The notes below the pieces were generated by a model, which saw only the letters and a list, made by a program, of their open reading frames with translations, searched no databases and was not told where the DNA came from. From contig NZ_SBIT01000001.1 of the NCBI RefSeq assembly GCF_004765785.1, positions 248,001 through 312,000 of the forward strand: DNA of 64,000 nt. The letters are read 5' to 3'. Both the position numbers and the translations under genes were made by a program. Below, piece by piece: positions 25,560 through 33,490 of the stretch. The stretch's first letter is position 1, and every line of letters begins with the position of its first letter. Source of the stretch: Halorussus ruber (GTDB lineage: Archaea > Halobacteriota > Halobacteria > Halobacteriales > Haladaptataceae).

Positions 25560-26023
25560 TTCCCGGTCCGCCACCCGAAGCGCCGCTCTTCGGGCCGGTC
25601 GGGCGCGTCCCGTTGCTGTTCGAGAGAGGTGTCGAGAGCCGCCTCGACGATTTCGGGAAGCGACTCGACCGACACGTCGCCGGTCTCGGGGTCGTAGCTG
25701 ACGAGGTCAGCTTTCGTGAGTTCCGGCAGGTGAGCGTGGTGGAGCGCGACCAGCAGTCGCTCGCGCTCCTCGGTCGTGACGACTCGACTCGCGTCCCCGC
25801 GGGTTCCGAGCCACCCGGCGAGTATCGTCGCCAACTCCGCTATCGTCGCGGTCTCCCTGTCCCGCAGGTAGTAGAGCGCGTAGCGTCGATGCACGTCCGA
25901 GAGGACCCGAAACGCCGCATCGACCTCGGCGGCCGTGTCGGTGTTCGCCGAGTCAGAGTCCGAGGAGTCGGCGTCCGTCGAGTGAGAGTCCGACGAGTCG
26001 ATGTCTGGTCCGTCGGAGGTCAT
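25556..26023 (-). CDS. Winged-helix regulator paired with DICT protein, copy 2
   Basis: 155 residues. After an acidic Ser/Asp-rich N-terminal tail (MTSDGPDIDSSDSHSTDADSSDSD...) comes VDAAFRVLSDVHRRYALYYLRDRETATIAELATILAGW and LLVALHHAHLPELTKADLVSYDPETGDVSVESLPE, the same winged-helix architecture as copy 1. The ATG at 26023 starts the acidic tail; upstream in-frame residues (Thr/Pro/His-rich) look like shadow. It overlaps the DICT gene by GTGA. Promoter elements for the four-gene cluster should lie in 26024-26100. Confidence 0.82.
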   Translation of the reverse strand: MTSDGPDIDSSDSHSTDADSSDSDSANTDTAAEVDAAFRVLSDVHRRYALYYLRDRETATIAELATILAGWLGTRGDASRVVTTEERERLLVALHHAHLPELTKADLVSYDPETGDVSVESLPEIVEAALDTSLEQQRDAPDRPEERRFGWRTGK

Positions 26024-26252
26024 AGTCGAGTCGAATACGACACGAAAGACCATTAACCATTCGGCAGCGGTAAGACCGGTCGCTGGCGGAGCGACTGTTG
26101 CGGTAGTGGTCGGCGGGAAGTGGTAGTGGTAGTCCGCGGGAAGCGCCAGTGGTGATTGACGACAGGAGGCGGTGGTCGGAAGGAGCGGGTACCGACGGAA
26201 TGTGAACGACAAGCGGGGTATTCAAATGCGTCGTGCCCTAACTGGTTGGTAT

Positions 26253-26753
26253 ATGGCTAAGTACTCGACTGGCGGGTCGTCCGGCGGCGGTGGCGGCGGC
26301 TCGTGCGAACTCTGCGGGAAGTCGAGCGACTCGCTGACCGAGGCCAACGTGGCCGGAGCGCAGTTGCAGGTCTGCTCGGAGTGCGCGTCGCACAACGACA
26401 ACGCCAAGACCGACTCCGAGACCGACCGCGAGCGCGAACGCAACCGCAAGGCGGCCCAGAACACCGCCAAAGCGAGTGGCGTCTACGACGGCGATTCGAG
26501 TCGCTGGGAGGAAGAGGGCACCAACTACGACGACGACCCGCTCCCGTATCTGGTCACCGACTACGGCGAGAAGGTAGAGCGCGCCCGCCAGGACGCTGGC
26601 CTCCAGCGCGACGAACTCGCCGAGGAGCTGGAAATCTCCGAGAACGACCTGCTGGCGGTCGAACAGGGCCGCGCGAATCAGGCCAACGTCGCCGGGTCGC
26701 TGGTCGAGGCGCTCGAAGACCGCCTCGACGTGCAACTGGCCGAGGAGCGGTGA
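26253..26753 (+). CDS. Multiprotein bridging factor 1 homologue (MBF1)
   Basis: 166 residues. An N-terminal zinc ribbon (CELC...CSEC) follows a Gly/Ser-rich start. A charged linker (TDRERERNRKAAQNTAKA) leads to a Cro-type helix-turn-helix, YGEKVERARQDAGLQRDELAEELEISENDLLAVEQG. This is archaeal MBF1, which joins TBP to gene-specific factors in eukaryotes and contacts the ribosome in archaea. The ATG at 26253 (MAKYST) precedes the conserved segment; the upstream frame is basic shadow. Confidence 0.93.
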   Translation: MAKYSTGGSSGGGGGGSCELCGKSSDSLTEANVAGAQLQVCSECASHNDNAKTDSETDRERERNRKAAQNTAKASGVYDGDSSRWEEEGTNYDDDPLPYLVTDYGEKVERARQDAGLQRDELAEELEISENDLLAVEQGRANQANVAGSLVEALEDRLDVQLAEER

Positions 26754-26893
26754 GCTTTCTCGCGGACTACTGACCCCGCTCCGTCGTTGGTTGCGCGGTC
26801 CTCGCTGTCGATTGCGACGGTATCATTCAGCAGAGAGAAACAATATTGTTTGGTAAGGAATTGTATATAATACTTTAACCACGATGTACGTTT

Positions 26894-27202
26894 TCATATC
26901 GTCTCGATGTGCCAGTAGAGATACCGACGTGCGAACTCGTGGCGGTGGTCGAACCCGCAGTTCGGACACCCGAACCCGCTCGTCTCGTCCTCGACGACCG
27001 GATAGACGTACCCACAGTCGTTTTCGCACTCGGTGCCGCTGTACGTCTCGGCGAACGCCGCCGAGACCTCCTGATAGTCGTGGTCCTTCAGATGCCGCCG
27101 TCCGTCGCGCTTCAACTCCTCGACGGCCTCCGACCGCAGTACGGCATCGCAAGCGGGGCAATCGAATCGAAAGTCCGTCTCGAATGGGGTTTCTACGGTC
27201 AT
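26894..27202 (-). CDS. Double zinc-ribbon protein, 102 aa
   Basis: MTVETPFETDFRFDCPACDAVLRSEAVEELKRDGRRHLKDHDYQEV begins with a CPAC knuckle. After a helical middle (AAFAETYSGTECENDCGYVYPVV) comes CPNC (SGFGCPNCGFDHRHEF). Four cysteine pairs and two histidines could bind two zincs. It follows the winged-helix gene 27204-27566 with one base between, so the two are probably cotranscribed. No named family; a C2H2-like DNA- or RNA-binding role is possible. Confidence 0.78.
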   Translation of the reverse strand: MTVETPFETDFRFDCPACDAVLRSEAVEELKRDGRRHLKDHDYQEVSAAFAETYSGTECENDCGYVYPVVEDETSGFGCPNCGFDHRHEFARRYLYWHIETI

Positions 27203-27203
27203 C

Positions 27204-27566
27204 TCATCCGACGAGGACGGCCAGAAGGTCGTCGAGCAGTTCGCCGCCACGATACCGGACGGTGTCGGTCCCCGAGTCGAGTTCGACCACGCCGTCGTCC
27301 GCCAATCGCGGCAGTATCCTGTGGTGGAGTCCGACTGCCACGCGGTCGCGGTCGAGAGCGTCCGGGTCACGAGCGAGGACGCGGTCGGCGAGGTCGTCGG
27401 TCGATAGCTCAGTCCCGACTGTCGTGTACAACGTTTCGAGGACGTAGCGCCGCCGCTGGTTACCGAGCAGGTCGAACGCCTGATTGAGCGTCCTGTCGTC
27501 CATCGCACTCACGTTCGGTCCGCCGTTCCATTCTTCCAACTCTCCCTCTGAATCAGCGTTAGACAC
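27204..27566 (-). CDS. Winged-helix transcription regulator, 120 aa
   Basis: NQAFDLLGNQRRRYVLETLYTTVGTELSTDDLADRVLAR followed by VAVGLHHRILPRLADDGVVELDSGTDTVRYRGGELLDDLLAVLVG is the haloarchaeal winged-helix family (same class as the genes at 24332 and 25556): the NxRRRYVLxxL helix and LHHxxLPxLADxGVV recognition helix are clear. An acidic N-terminus MSNADSEGELEEWNGG precedes it. It leads a two-gene unit with the zinc-ribbon protein. Confidence 0.82.
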   Translation of the reverse strand: MSNADSEGELEEWNGGPNVSAMDDRTLNQAFDLLGNQRRRYVLETLYTTVGTELSTDDLADRVLARDPDALDRDRVAVGLHHRILPRLADDGVVELDSGTDTVRYRGGELLDDLLAVLVG

Positions 27567-27643
27567 ACCTACGCTAGCCGCCCGATACGGAAAACCTTAA
27601 GAGATTTTCACTAAAGAACGAGTTTTGATTAACTGGGTGAAGT

Positions 27644-27908
27644 GCCTCGGGGTCAAACCCCGAGGCTTCCTGTTTCCACGACACGCTTTGCAGAGTCCAC
27701 GAGGGAATCCACAGGGAGCGCAGTCTCCGCAGGCGTGGATTCGGCCTCTCCCACTCCTACTCGGTGGCGACAGAGCATCTGACCGTCCGTGTTTTTGGAC
27801 TCTAAGCCAGACGCAGATTACGTCGTCACACCTTCTTGTTTGAAGTATTTCGACTTAATGGTTTGGTTCACGAGTTGTCGGCTTCATCCACGGGGTCAAG
27901 CCCCGTGG
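27644..27908 (-). mobile_element. Decayed IS200/IS605-family (TnpB-type) element, PATE/MITE-like
   Basis: Two subterminal palindromes bound it: GCCTCGGGG/CCCCGAGGC with loop TCAAA (27644-27666, right end of the minus-strand element) and CCACGGGG/CCCCGTGG with loop TCAAG (27888-27908, left end). Between them the minus strand encodes a remnant ending AESTPAETALPVDSLVDSAK... and a TGA at 27653-27655, the typical C-terminal tail of haloarchaeal TnpB. All nuclease domains are gone. The size and two hairpins match non-autonomous palindrome-associated elements mobilised by TnpA in trans. The right end may still encode part of a guide-RNA scaffold. Confidence 0.8.
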
Positions 27909-27984
27909 CATTCGCCTCGCACCACCTGTAAACTCCTTTGCTCGGGCGGCGAGTCGGTTCAGTCGGATTTCTGCGACTCCCACA

Positions 27985-27993
27985 ATCTTATTC
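27985..27993 (+). promoter_or_regulatory. TATA-like box for the isomerase/epimerase gene
   Basis: ATCTTATTC centred 29 bases before the ATG at 28018, about 80 bases after the left end of the IS200/IS605 relic. Confidence 0.5.
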
Positions 27994-28017
27994 ACGCCGT
28001 CCGTGGTGGGTCGGGGT

Positions 28018-28986
28018 ATGGACATCGGTGTACTCACAGTCCCGCTCGGCGGACAGTCGCTGGACGACGCGCTGGCGTACCTCCACGGCATCGGAGCCGA
28101 TGCCGTCGAACTCGGATGCGGGGGTCACCCCGGCGACGACCACCTGCCCCGCGAGGAGTATCTGGACAACGACGAGGCCCGGAACCACCTCTTCGACCTC
28201 CTCGACGAGTACGAGATGCGCATCTCGGCGCTGGCGACCCACAACAATCCGCTCCACCCCGACGACGAGACCGCCGAGGAGGCCGACACCGAACTCCGAG
28301 AGGCCATCGAACTCGCCGACCAGTTGGACGTGGACGCGGTGACGTGCTTCTCGGGGCTTCCCGCGGGGAGTCCGAACGACGAGACGCCCAACTGGATTAC
28401 GGCCCCGTGGCCCGGCGAACACGCCGAGGCCCACGAGTACCAGTGGGAGGAGGTCGCCATCCCCTACTGGTCGGACATCGCCGACCACGCCGCCGACCAC
28501 GGCGTCGATGTCGCCATCGAGATGCACCCCAACATGCTGGTCTACGAACCCTCGGGCATGCTCCGCCTGCGCGAGGAGACCAACGACCGCATCGGCGCGA
28601 ACTTCGACCCCAGCCACCTCTACTGGCAGGGCATCGACGTGACCGACGCCATCCGATTGCTGGGCGAACACGACGCCATCCACCACTTCCACGCCAAGGA
28701 CACCAAGGTCTACGACGCGCAGGCCCGGACGAAAGGCGTCCTCGACACGACGCCCTACGACGAGGAGGCCGACCGCTCGTGGCTGTTCCGCTCGGTCGGG
28801 TACGGCCACGGCGAGGAACACTGGAAGGACATCGTCAGCACCCTCCGGATGGTGGGCTACGACGGCGCGCTCTCCATCGAACACGAGGACTCGCTGACCA
28901 GTTCCAACGAGGGCCTGGAGAAGGCGGTCGCCATGCTCCAGCGCGCGGTGTTCCGCGAGCAACCGGGCGAGGCCTACTGGGCCTGA
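28018..28986 (+). CDS. Sugar phosphate isomerase/epimerase (xylose isomerase-like TIM barrel)
   Basis: 322 residues. MDIGVLTVPLGGQSLDDALAYLHGIGADAVELGCGG opens the barrel. Metal-binding candidates of the AP-endonuclease 2 superfamily follow: VAIEMHPNMLVYEP (Glu), GANFDPSHLYWQGID (Asp, His), IHHFHAKDT (His, Asp) and ALSIEHED (Glu, His). It probably interconverts a sugar or inositol in the cytoplasm; the exact substrate is not readable. A Gfo/Idh/MocA oxidoreductase about 2 kb downstream is the usual partner of such enzymes in inositol or sugar catabolism. The ATG at 28018 is preferred over 28003 and fits the TATA-like box. Confidence 0.9.
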   Translation: MDIGVLTVPLGGQSLDDALAYLHGIGADAVELGCGGHPGDDHLPREEYLDNDEARNHLFDLLDEYEMRISALATHNNPLHPDDETAEEADTELREAIELADQLDVDAVTCFSGLPAGSPNDETPNWITAPWPGEHAEAHEYQWEEVAIPYWSDIADHAADHGVDVAIEMHPNMLVYEPSGMLRLREETNDRIGANFDPSHLYWQGIDVTDAIRLLGEHDAIHHFHAKDTKVYDAQARTKGVLDTTPYDEEADRSWLFRSVGYGHGEEHWKDIVSTLRMVGYDGALSIEHEDSLTSSNEGLEKAVAMLQRAVFREQPGEAYWA

Positions 28987-29427
28987 CTACAGGTCCGCCA
29001 GCGCCGCCTCGGGATAGAATGGCTCGCCGTCTTCTTCCAACTCGCAGACCGGCTTCCAGACGCACTCGAACGCCTCGCCATCGGGTTCGGAGGCGGTGAA
29101 CTGCTCGCGCTGGTAGGGCCAGCCGTCCGAAATCTCGACGTCGTAGACTCGCCAAATCTCGTGTTCGGCCCGGCCCTCGAAGGTGAACACGTTTTCGTAG
29201 GTTCCGAGAGAGGAGATGTCGGCCAGTTCGACGCCCAACTCCTCGCGGAACTCCCGGCGGAGGGCCTCCTCGCTGTGTTCGCCGAACTCCACGCCACCGC
29301 CGAGGAGGTAGTAGAACGATTCGCCCGCTGTTGGGTCGCGCTCGCGGGCCACCAGTAGCTCCTCGGTCCCGCCGCGCGTTCGCCGGACGAGGCCCCGCGC
29401 GACGACTCGGATAGCGCGCTCGGTCAC
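28987..29427 (-). CDS. Nudix hydrolase
   Basis: 146 residues with the full Nudix box GGGVEFGEHSEEALRREFREELG (GX5EX7REUXEEXGU) at about residues 43-66, preceded by the strand EELLVARERDP and followed by VFTFEGRAEHEIWRVYDVEI. Nudix enzymes cleave nucleoside diphosphates linked to another moiety; here the substrate cannot be told. It converges with the isomerase gene, with stops touching (28986/28987). The start MTERAIRVVARGLVRR leads straight into the first strand. Confidence 0.9.
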   Translation of the reverse strand: MTERAIRVVARGLVRRTRGGTEELLVARERDPTAGESFYYLLGGGVEFGEHSEEALRREFREELGVELADISSLGTYENVFTFEGRAEHEIWRVYDVEISDGWPYQREQFTASEPDGEAFECVWKPVCELEEDGEPFYPEAALADL

Positions 29428-29619
29428 GGATTCGGGAGAATGTCCGATTGGTTAAAAAGTGTTTCAATCCCTTCCCGGGTTTTCTGGGTCCTGTGACCCG
29501 CTCAACCGGTTCGACCGCTCTGGACTTCTTCGTCAGCCATCGCCAAAACCGTACAGGTCAATTCCCGAATTCCGGTGACGCCAACAGCATTTTTCCCCTA
29601 GTCCGTGGTAGTCTCACGC

Positions 29620-30039
29620 ATGCCGGAATCAGTACCGTCAGACCTCGCCGACCAACTCGTCAGTACCTGCCGGACCGCCGTGGGGGACGAACTCCGGAGC
29701 GTGACCTACTTCACCGACGACGAGGAGGAACAGATCTACCTGCGCGACGACCTCGAATCCGACGCCGACCTCGTGGGGTTCGCCGACAACGAGCGACTGG
29801 GCTTTCACTCCCAGTCGCTGTATCAGGAGACCGAACTCGGCCAGTACCACTTCACCATCCGGGTGTTCGACTACGGCTACCTCACGCGGGTCATCGTCGG
29901 CGACCACGGCGCGTTCGTGACCACCGACCCGATGGAGATGGACCGGTTCAAGGAACTGGCCTCGGCGGTCGAGTCGGTCCTCGGCGAGGAGGAAGGCGAC
30001 GAGGCGAGCGGGAGCAAATCGACCGAAGCCGAGGAGTGA
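29620..30039 (+). CDS. Conserved haloarchaeal protein, 139 aa
   Basis: MPESVPSDLADQLVSTCRTAVGDELRSVTYFTDDEEEQIYLRDDLESDADLVGFADNERLGF, then YHFTIRVFDYGYLTRVIVGDHGAFVTTDPMEMDRFKELASAVESVL and an acidic Ser/Glu tail. The alternating strands suggest a sensor-like alpha/beta domain (similar proteins exist across haloarchaea, unnamed). Start 29620 was preferred over an ATG at 29605. A methyltransferase gene starts 12 bases downstream, so an operon is likely. Confidence 0.75.
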   Translation: MPESVPSDLADQLVSTCRTAVGDELRSVTYFTDDEEEQIYLRDDLESDADLVGFADNERLGFHSQSLYQETELGQYHFTIRVFDYGYLTRVIVGDHGAFVTTDPMEMDRFKELASAVESVLGEEEGDEASGSKSTEAEE

Positions 30040-30051
30040 CGGAGAGAAAGT

Positions 30052-30810
30052 TTGGGAGACGACGAAAACGAATCCAATCGCTCCACACCTCCACCCTCGA
30101 CGGTCGCCGAGGGCTACGACCTGCTGGCCGAGAGGGCCCGAGAAGCCGACGGCGACCTGCATCGCGCGGACAGCCCGTGGGGCGACAGCCACTTCCAGCG
30201 ACACTACTCGTGGCCCGCGACGGAGCGCGTGCTTCCCGACGTGTCCGACGAGCGAGTCCTCCTCGCGGGGTGCGGCCGCGGCGACCACGTCGAGTGGTTC
30301 CGCGAGCGCGGGGCGGGAGTCGTCGGCGTGGACGCCAGCGCGGAGGCGATTCGGACGGCCCGCGAGCGATTCGGCGACGTAGCGGCCTTCTCCGTGGCGG
30401 ACATCACCGACTCACTCGACTTCGAGGCCGGCGCGTTCGACCTCGTGTTCAGCAACCTCGTGCTGAGCCACGTCGAGGAGTGGACGCCGGTCTTCGAGGA
30501 GTTCCACCGCCTCCTCTCGCCCGACGGGCGACTCGTGTTCACCACGGTCCACCCGGAATACCTCCGCGCTGGCACCGACGCGAACTACTACGAGGTCGCC
30601 GAGTTCTCGAACAGTTGGCCGGGCGTCGAGATTCCGACCTTCTACCGACCGATTGGCGCGATTGTCGGGGCGCTCCTCGGGGCCGACTACCGACTCGACG
30701 CCTTCGAGGAGCCGAAACCCGAACCCGAATTTCGGGACCACTACCCCGACCGGTACGAGGCCGCGATGGACGCGCCCGAGATTCTGGTGGTCCGAGCGCG
30801 TCGCGGGTGA
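30052..30810 (+). CDS. Class I SAM-dependent methyltransferase
   Basis: 252 residues from a TTG at 30052, 12 bases after the previous stop and following GACGGAGAG, a weak Shine-Dalgarno. SAM motifs: RVLLAGCGRGDHVEWFRERGAGVVGVDAS (motif I and acidic loop), FSVADITDSLDFEAGAFDLVFSNLVLSHVEEW (motifs II-III) and LLSPDGRLVFTTVHPEY. It belongs to the methyltransferase 11/25 type; the C-terminal YYEVAEFSNSWPGVEIPTFYRPIG shapes the acceptor pocket. The substrate is unknown. No ATG occurs near the N-terminus, so the exact start is uncertain. Confidence 0.88.
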   Translation: MGDDENESNRSTPPPSTVAEGYDLLAERAREADGDLHRADSPWGDSHFQRHYSWPATERVLPDVSDERVLLAGCGRGDHVEWFRERGAGVVGVDASAEAIRTARERFGDVAAFSVADITDSLDFEAGAFDLVFSNLVLSHVEEWTPVFEEFHRLLSPDGRLVFTTVHPEYLRAGTDANYYEVAEFSNSWPGVEIPTFYRPIGAIVGALLGADYRLDAFEEPKPEPEFRDHYPDRYEAAMDAPEILVVRARRG

Positions 30811-30843
30811 GAGACCGCTGGCGAAATTCCGCGCCTGCCTGAA

Positions 30844-30852
30844 CTACTAAGC
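30844..30852 (+). promoter_or_regulatory. TATA-like box for the Gfo/Idh gene
   Basis: CTACTAAGC centred 29 bases before the ATG at 30877. Confidence 0.45.
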
Positions 30853-30876
30853 GTCTCGCTACAGTACACCGCCACG

Positions 30877-31986
30877 ATGACGCTCACAGTCGGAGTCCTC
30901 GGCTACCGGTTCATGGGCAAAGCCCACGCCAACGCGATGGCGCGATTACCGATGTTCTTCCCCGACGCGCCCGAAATCGAGCGCCACGTCCTCGTCGGCC
31001 GCGACGAGGCGGCGCTCGCGGACGCCGCCGACCAGCTCGGGTTCGAGACCACCGCGACCGACTGGGAGGACGTCGTGGACGAGGTGGACGCCTTCTACAA
31101 CCTCGGGCCGAACCACGTCCACGCCGAGCCGTCCATCGCCGCGCTCGAAGCCGGGACCCCGGTTCTCTCGGAGAAGCCGCTGGCCAACGACCTCCAGTCG
31201 GCCGAGCGCATGGCCGAGGCCGCCGAGTCGGCGGGCGTCCCGACCGCGACCGCGTTCAACTACCGGTTCGTCCCGGCGATTCGGTACGCGAAGAACCTCA
31301 TCGAGGACGGCGAACTCGGCGAGATTCGGCACTTCCGGGGCACCTACATGCAGGACTGGCTGGCCGACCCCGAGGCCCCGTGGTCGTGGCGCAACTCCGA
31401 GGAGATGGCCGGGAGCGGGGCGCTGGGCGACTTGGGTGCCCACACCATCGACCTCGCGCGCTTCCTCGTCGGCGACGTGGAGCGCGTCTCGGGCCACCTC
31501 CAGACCTTCGTGGACGAACGCCCGGTGGAGGGCGATGGCGACGAGACCGAGATGCGCGAGGTCACGGTGGACGACGCCTACTCCGCGCAGGCCGAGTTGG
31601 AGGGCGACGTGATGGCGACCTTCGAGGCCTCGCGGTTCGCCACCGGGCACAAGAACGACCACAGCATCGAGATTCACGGCTCGAAGGGGAGCCTGAAGTT
31701 CTCGCTGGAGCGCCTGAACGAACTCGAAGTTCTGCGGGAAGGGAACCGGGGATACGAGACGATTCTGGTGACCGACGCCGACGACCCCTACGTCGAACAC
31801 TGGTGGCCGCCGGGCCACGTCCTCGGGTGGGAACACACCTTCGTCCACGAGAACTACGAGTTCCTGAGCGCCGTTGACTCAGGCGAAGCGTATCATCCGA
31901 ACTTCGCCGACGGTCTCGCAGTCCAGCGGGCGCTGGCGGCGATTCAGGAGAGCGACGAGAACGGTGAGTGGGTCGCGGTGGAGTAG
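30877..31986 (+). CDS. Gfo/Idh/MocA family NAD(P)-dependent oxidoreductase
   Basis: 369 residues. The Rossmann start VGVLGYRFMGKAHANAMARL has the GxxxxGxxH nucleotide motif; SEKPLAND carries the family's EKP lysine; FNYRFVPAIRYAKNLIEDGELGEIRHFRG and GALGDLGAHTIDLARFL (catalytic Asp/His) complete the signature. It oxidises or reduces a sugar, inositol or sugar-acid. The TIM-barrel isomerase/epimerase about 2 kb upstream is a plausible partner. Its 3' end overlaps a convergent small gene by 108 bases. Confidence 0.93.
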   Translation: MTLTVGVLGYRFMGKAHANAMARLPMFFPDAPEIERHVLVGRDEAALADAADQLGFETTATDWEDVVDEVDAFYNLGPNHVHAEPSIAALEAGTPVLSEKPLANDLQSAERMAEAAESAGVPTATAFNYRFVPAIRYAKNLIEDGELGEIRHFRGTYMQDWLADPEAPWSWRNSEEMAGSGALGDLGAHTIDLARFLVGDVERVSGHLQTFVDERPVEGDGDETEMREVTVDDAYSAQAELEGDVMATFEASRFATGHKNDHSIEIHGSKGSLKFSLERLNELEVLREGNRGYETILVTDADDPYVEHWWPPGHVLGWEHTFVHENYEFLSAVDSGEAYHPNFADGLAVQRALAAIQESDENGEWVAVE

Positions 31987-32178
31987 TCGGTCGAAGTCGA
32001 TGAAGCCGAGCGAACCGAATCCCAGTAGCGCCCCCAAGACGAACAGGAACACCGTTCCGAGGTCCGGCATGCCGAACGGGTGGATGAGCATCGCGCCCGA
32101 CCCCCAGACCGTGAGCGTGTAGCCGTAGGCTTCGGATTCGGCGACGAGATTGTGCGTGAGCCTGTCCGTGGGGTCCAT
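31879..32178 (-). CDS. Small membrane protein, 99 aa, antisense overlap with Gfo/Idh gene
   Basis: MDPTDRLTHNLVAESEAYGYTLTVWGSGAMLIHPFGMPDLGTVFLFVLGALLGFGSLGFIDFDRLL reads as genuine haloarchaeal membrane protein with one or two hydrophobic segments (VWGSGAMLIHPFGM, TVFLFVLGALLGFGSLGF). The last 35 residues lie opposite the end of the oxidoreductase gene and are more basic, so the ancestral stop may have been lost. A convergent 108-base overlap is unusual but possible. No family is known. Confidence 0.6.
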   Translation of the reverse strand: MDPTDRLTHNLVAESEAYGYTLTVWGSGAMLIHPFGMPDLGTVFLFVLGALLGFGSLGFIDFDRLLHRDPLTVLVALLNRRQRPLDCETVGEVRMIRFA

Positions 32179-32242
32179 CGAGAAGGATAACCTCGGGAAG
32201 TCCCTTCGGCCTGCTGACTAAACCGCCACGCGCTCGGGGTCC

Positions 32243-33094
32243 TCAGAACTCGCGGACGCCCTCGTCGGTCACGACCGAGTCGAGGAGGTCGGTCGGCGTC
32301 GCGTCGTAGGCCGGATTCTCGACGGAGAAGCCCTCTGCGGGTTCGCGCAGGACCTCGCTGGGCGAGCGGAAGTCGTTCTCGAACCGGAAGCCCTCGCCGA
32401 CCAGCTTCGCGGAGGAGCCGACCACCGTGACGGGCACGTCGGTCCGGTTCGCGGTCGCGGCCAGCGGGAAGGTCCCGACGCGATTGTAGAGGGTGTCGTC
32501 CACGATGCAGTCCATGCCGATGAACACGCGGTCGCACTCCGGCAGGTAGTGGCCACAGGCCCCGTCCACGACGAGGTGGGCGTCCACGCGGTCCATCTCG
32601 GCGAGGGCGCGGGCGGTCTTGCGACCGAGGTAGCGCGGCCGGGCCTCGGTGACGTAGACGGTGACGTACCGGCCCTCCGAGACCGCCTGCTCGATGGCCT
32701 CCAGCACCGTCGAGGAGTAGTCGTGGGTCAGGATGGTCGCGCCGTCCTCCACGAACTCCGTGGCGTTCTCGGCGGCCCGGCGCTTGGCTGTCTCGACCTG
32801 CTGGACCACGTCGTCGATGGCGTCGGCGAGGGTGGCTTTGGCCTCCTCGACAGTCCCGGCGTCGGCGTCCTCGACCATCGAGACGATGGCGCGCTGGGTC
32901 GTCACCAGCGAGGCGTGGGAGGGGTTGGCACGCCGGAGCGCCGACGAGTTGCGTTCGAGGTCGCGCTCGAAGTCCTCGACCGAGGCGAAGTCGCGTTCGA
33001 GCAGGTCCTCCAGCGCGCGGGCGGCCTTCACCGCGACGACGGAGGAGCTATGGGTCTGCATCTCGCGTATCTCCTCGACCGTCTCGTCTATCAT
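32243..33094 (-). CDS. eIF2B-alpha-like / ribose-1,5-bisphosphate isomerase-like protein
   Basis: 283 residues. The helical N-terminus (MIDETVEEIREMQTHSSSVVAVKAARALEDLL) precedes a Rossmann-like domain with TILTHDYSSTVLEAIEQAV, VYVTEARPRYLGRKTARAL, VFIGMDCIVDDTLYNRVGTFPLA and VVGSSAKLVGE. This is the eIF2B alpha/beta/delta fold, which in archaea includes ribose-1,5-bisphosphate isomerase of the AMP/pentose bisphosphate pathway. Haloarchaeal proteins of this length are often called translation factor eIF-2B subunit; sequence alone does not decide. The ATG at 33094 directly precedes the conserved helix. The 593-base upstream region holds repeats B3 and A5. Confidence 0.85.
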   Translation of the reverse strand: MIDETVEEIREMQTHSSSVVAVKAARALEDLLERDFASVEDFERDLERNSSALRRANPSHASLVTTQRAIVSMVEDADAGTVEEAKATLADAIDDVVQQVETAKRRAAENATEFVEDGATILTHDYSSTVLEAIEQAVSEGRYVTVYVTEARPRYLGRKTARALAEMDRVDAHLVVDGACGHYLPECDRVFIGMDCIVDDTLYNRVGTFPLAATANRTDVPVTVVGSSAKLVGEGFRFENDFRSPSEVLREPAEGFSVENPAYDATPTDLLDSVVTDEGVREF

Positions 33095-33210
33095 ACCCGA
33101 ATGCTCTCTTCGGCGGGCCAAATGTCTTGCTCCTCGGGGCGCGGGCGGAGATTCACGACGGGGAGTCGGGACCGACTCGGGGTTCGCTCTCGAACAGTTT
33201 TCTTCCACTC

Positions 33211-33320
33211 CGGCGCGCGCTGGCACGACCTCCGTGTCGTGCCATCGGCGTGCGAGGGACGAGTGAGCGACCAGCGGGAGCGAACGAGGAGGCTGGGGAG
33301 GCGTGAGGCACGCGCTCAGT
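33211..33320 (+). repeat. Family B structured intergenic element, copy B3
   Basis: CGGCGCGCGCT, then hairpin GGCACGAC/GTCGTGCC with loop CTCCGT, GTGCGAGGGACGAG, and GGAGGCTGGGGAGGCGTGAGG. These are the blocks of family B in the opposite orientation to B1 and B2. It lies just upstream of element A5, the only place in the window where the two families sit side by side on the same strand. Confidence 0.78.
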
Positions 33321-33357
33321 GGCACTTTCACCTGCAAACGCTTGACTGAGCAACTGC

Positions 33358-33490
33358 CACGGGTGGATGAAGGGGCCGCCCGGTCGCGTTCATTTCAGTC
33401 GTTGCTCGGCCGCTATCCGAGGTCGGGCGGTGCGGAGAGACCGAGGATATGCCGAGCAACGACTGCGACCGGACGGGGGCTTCAAGAAAA
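33358..33490 (+). repeat. Family A structured intergenic element, copy A5
   Basis: GGATGAAGG, arm GCCCGGTCGCG, inner stem CAGTCGTTGCTCGG paired with CCGAGCAACGACTG, internal loop CGC/T next to TATCC/GGATA, then arm CGACCGGAC and GGGGGCTTCAAGAA. The inner stem is unlike the other copies in sequence but equally well paired. It lies between the divergent eIF2B-like gene and the 115-aa zinc protein gene. Confidence 0.78.

Noticed and set aside
29459-29476. GTTTCAATCCCTTCCCGGG resembling a CRISPR repeat start
   Set aside because: A single occurrence without a second copy or spacers; chance similarity.
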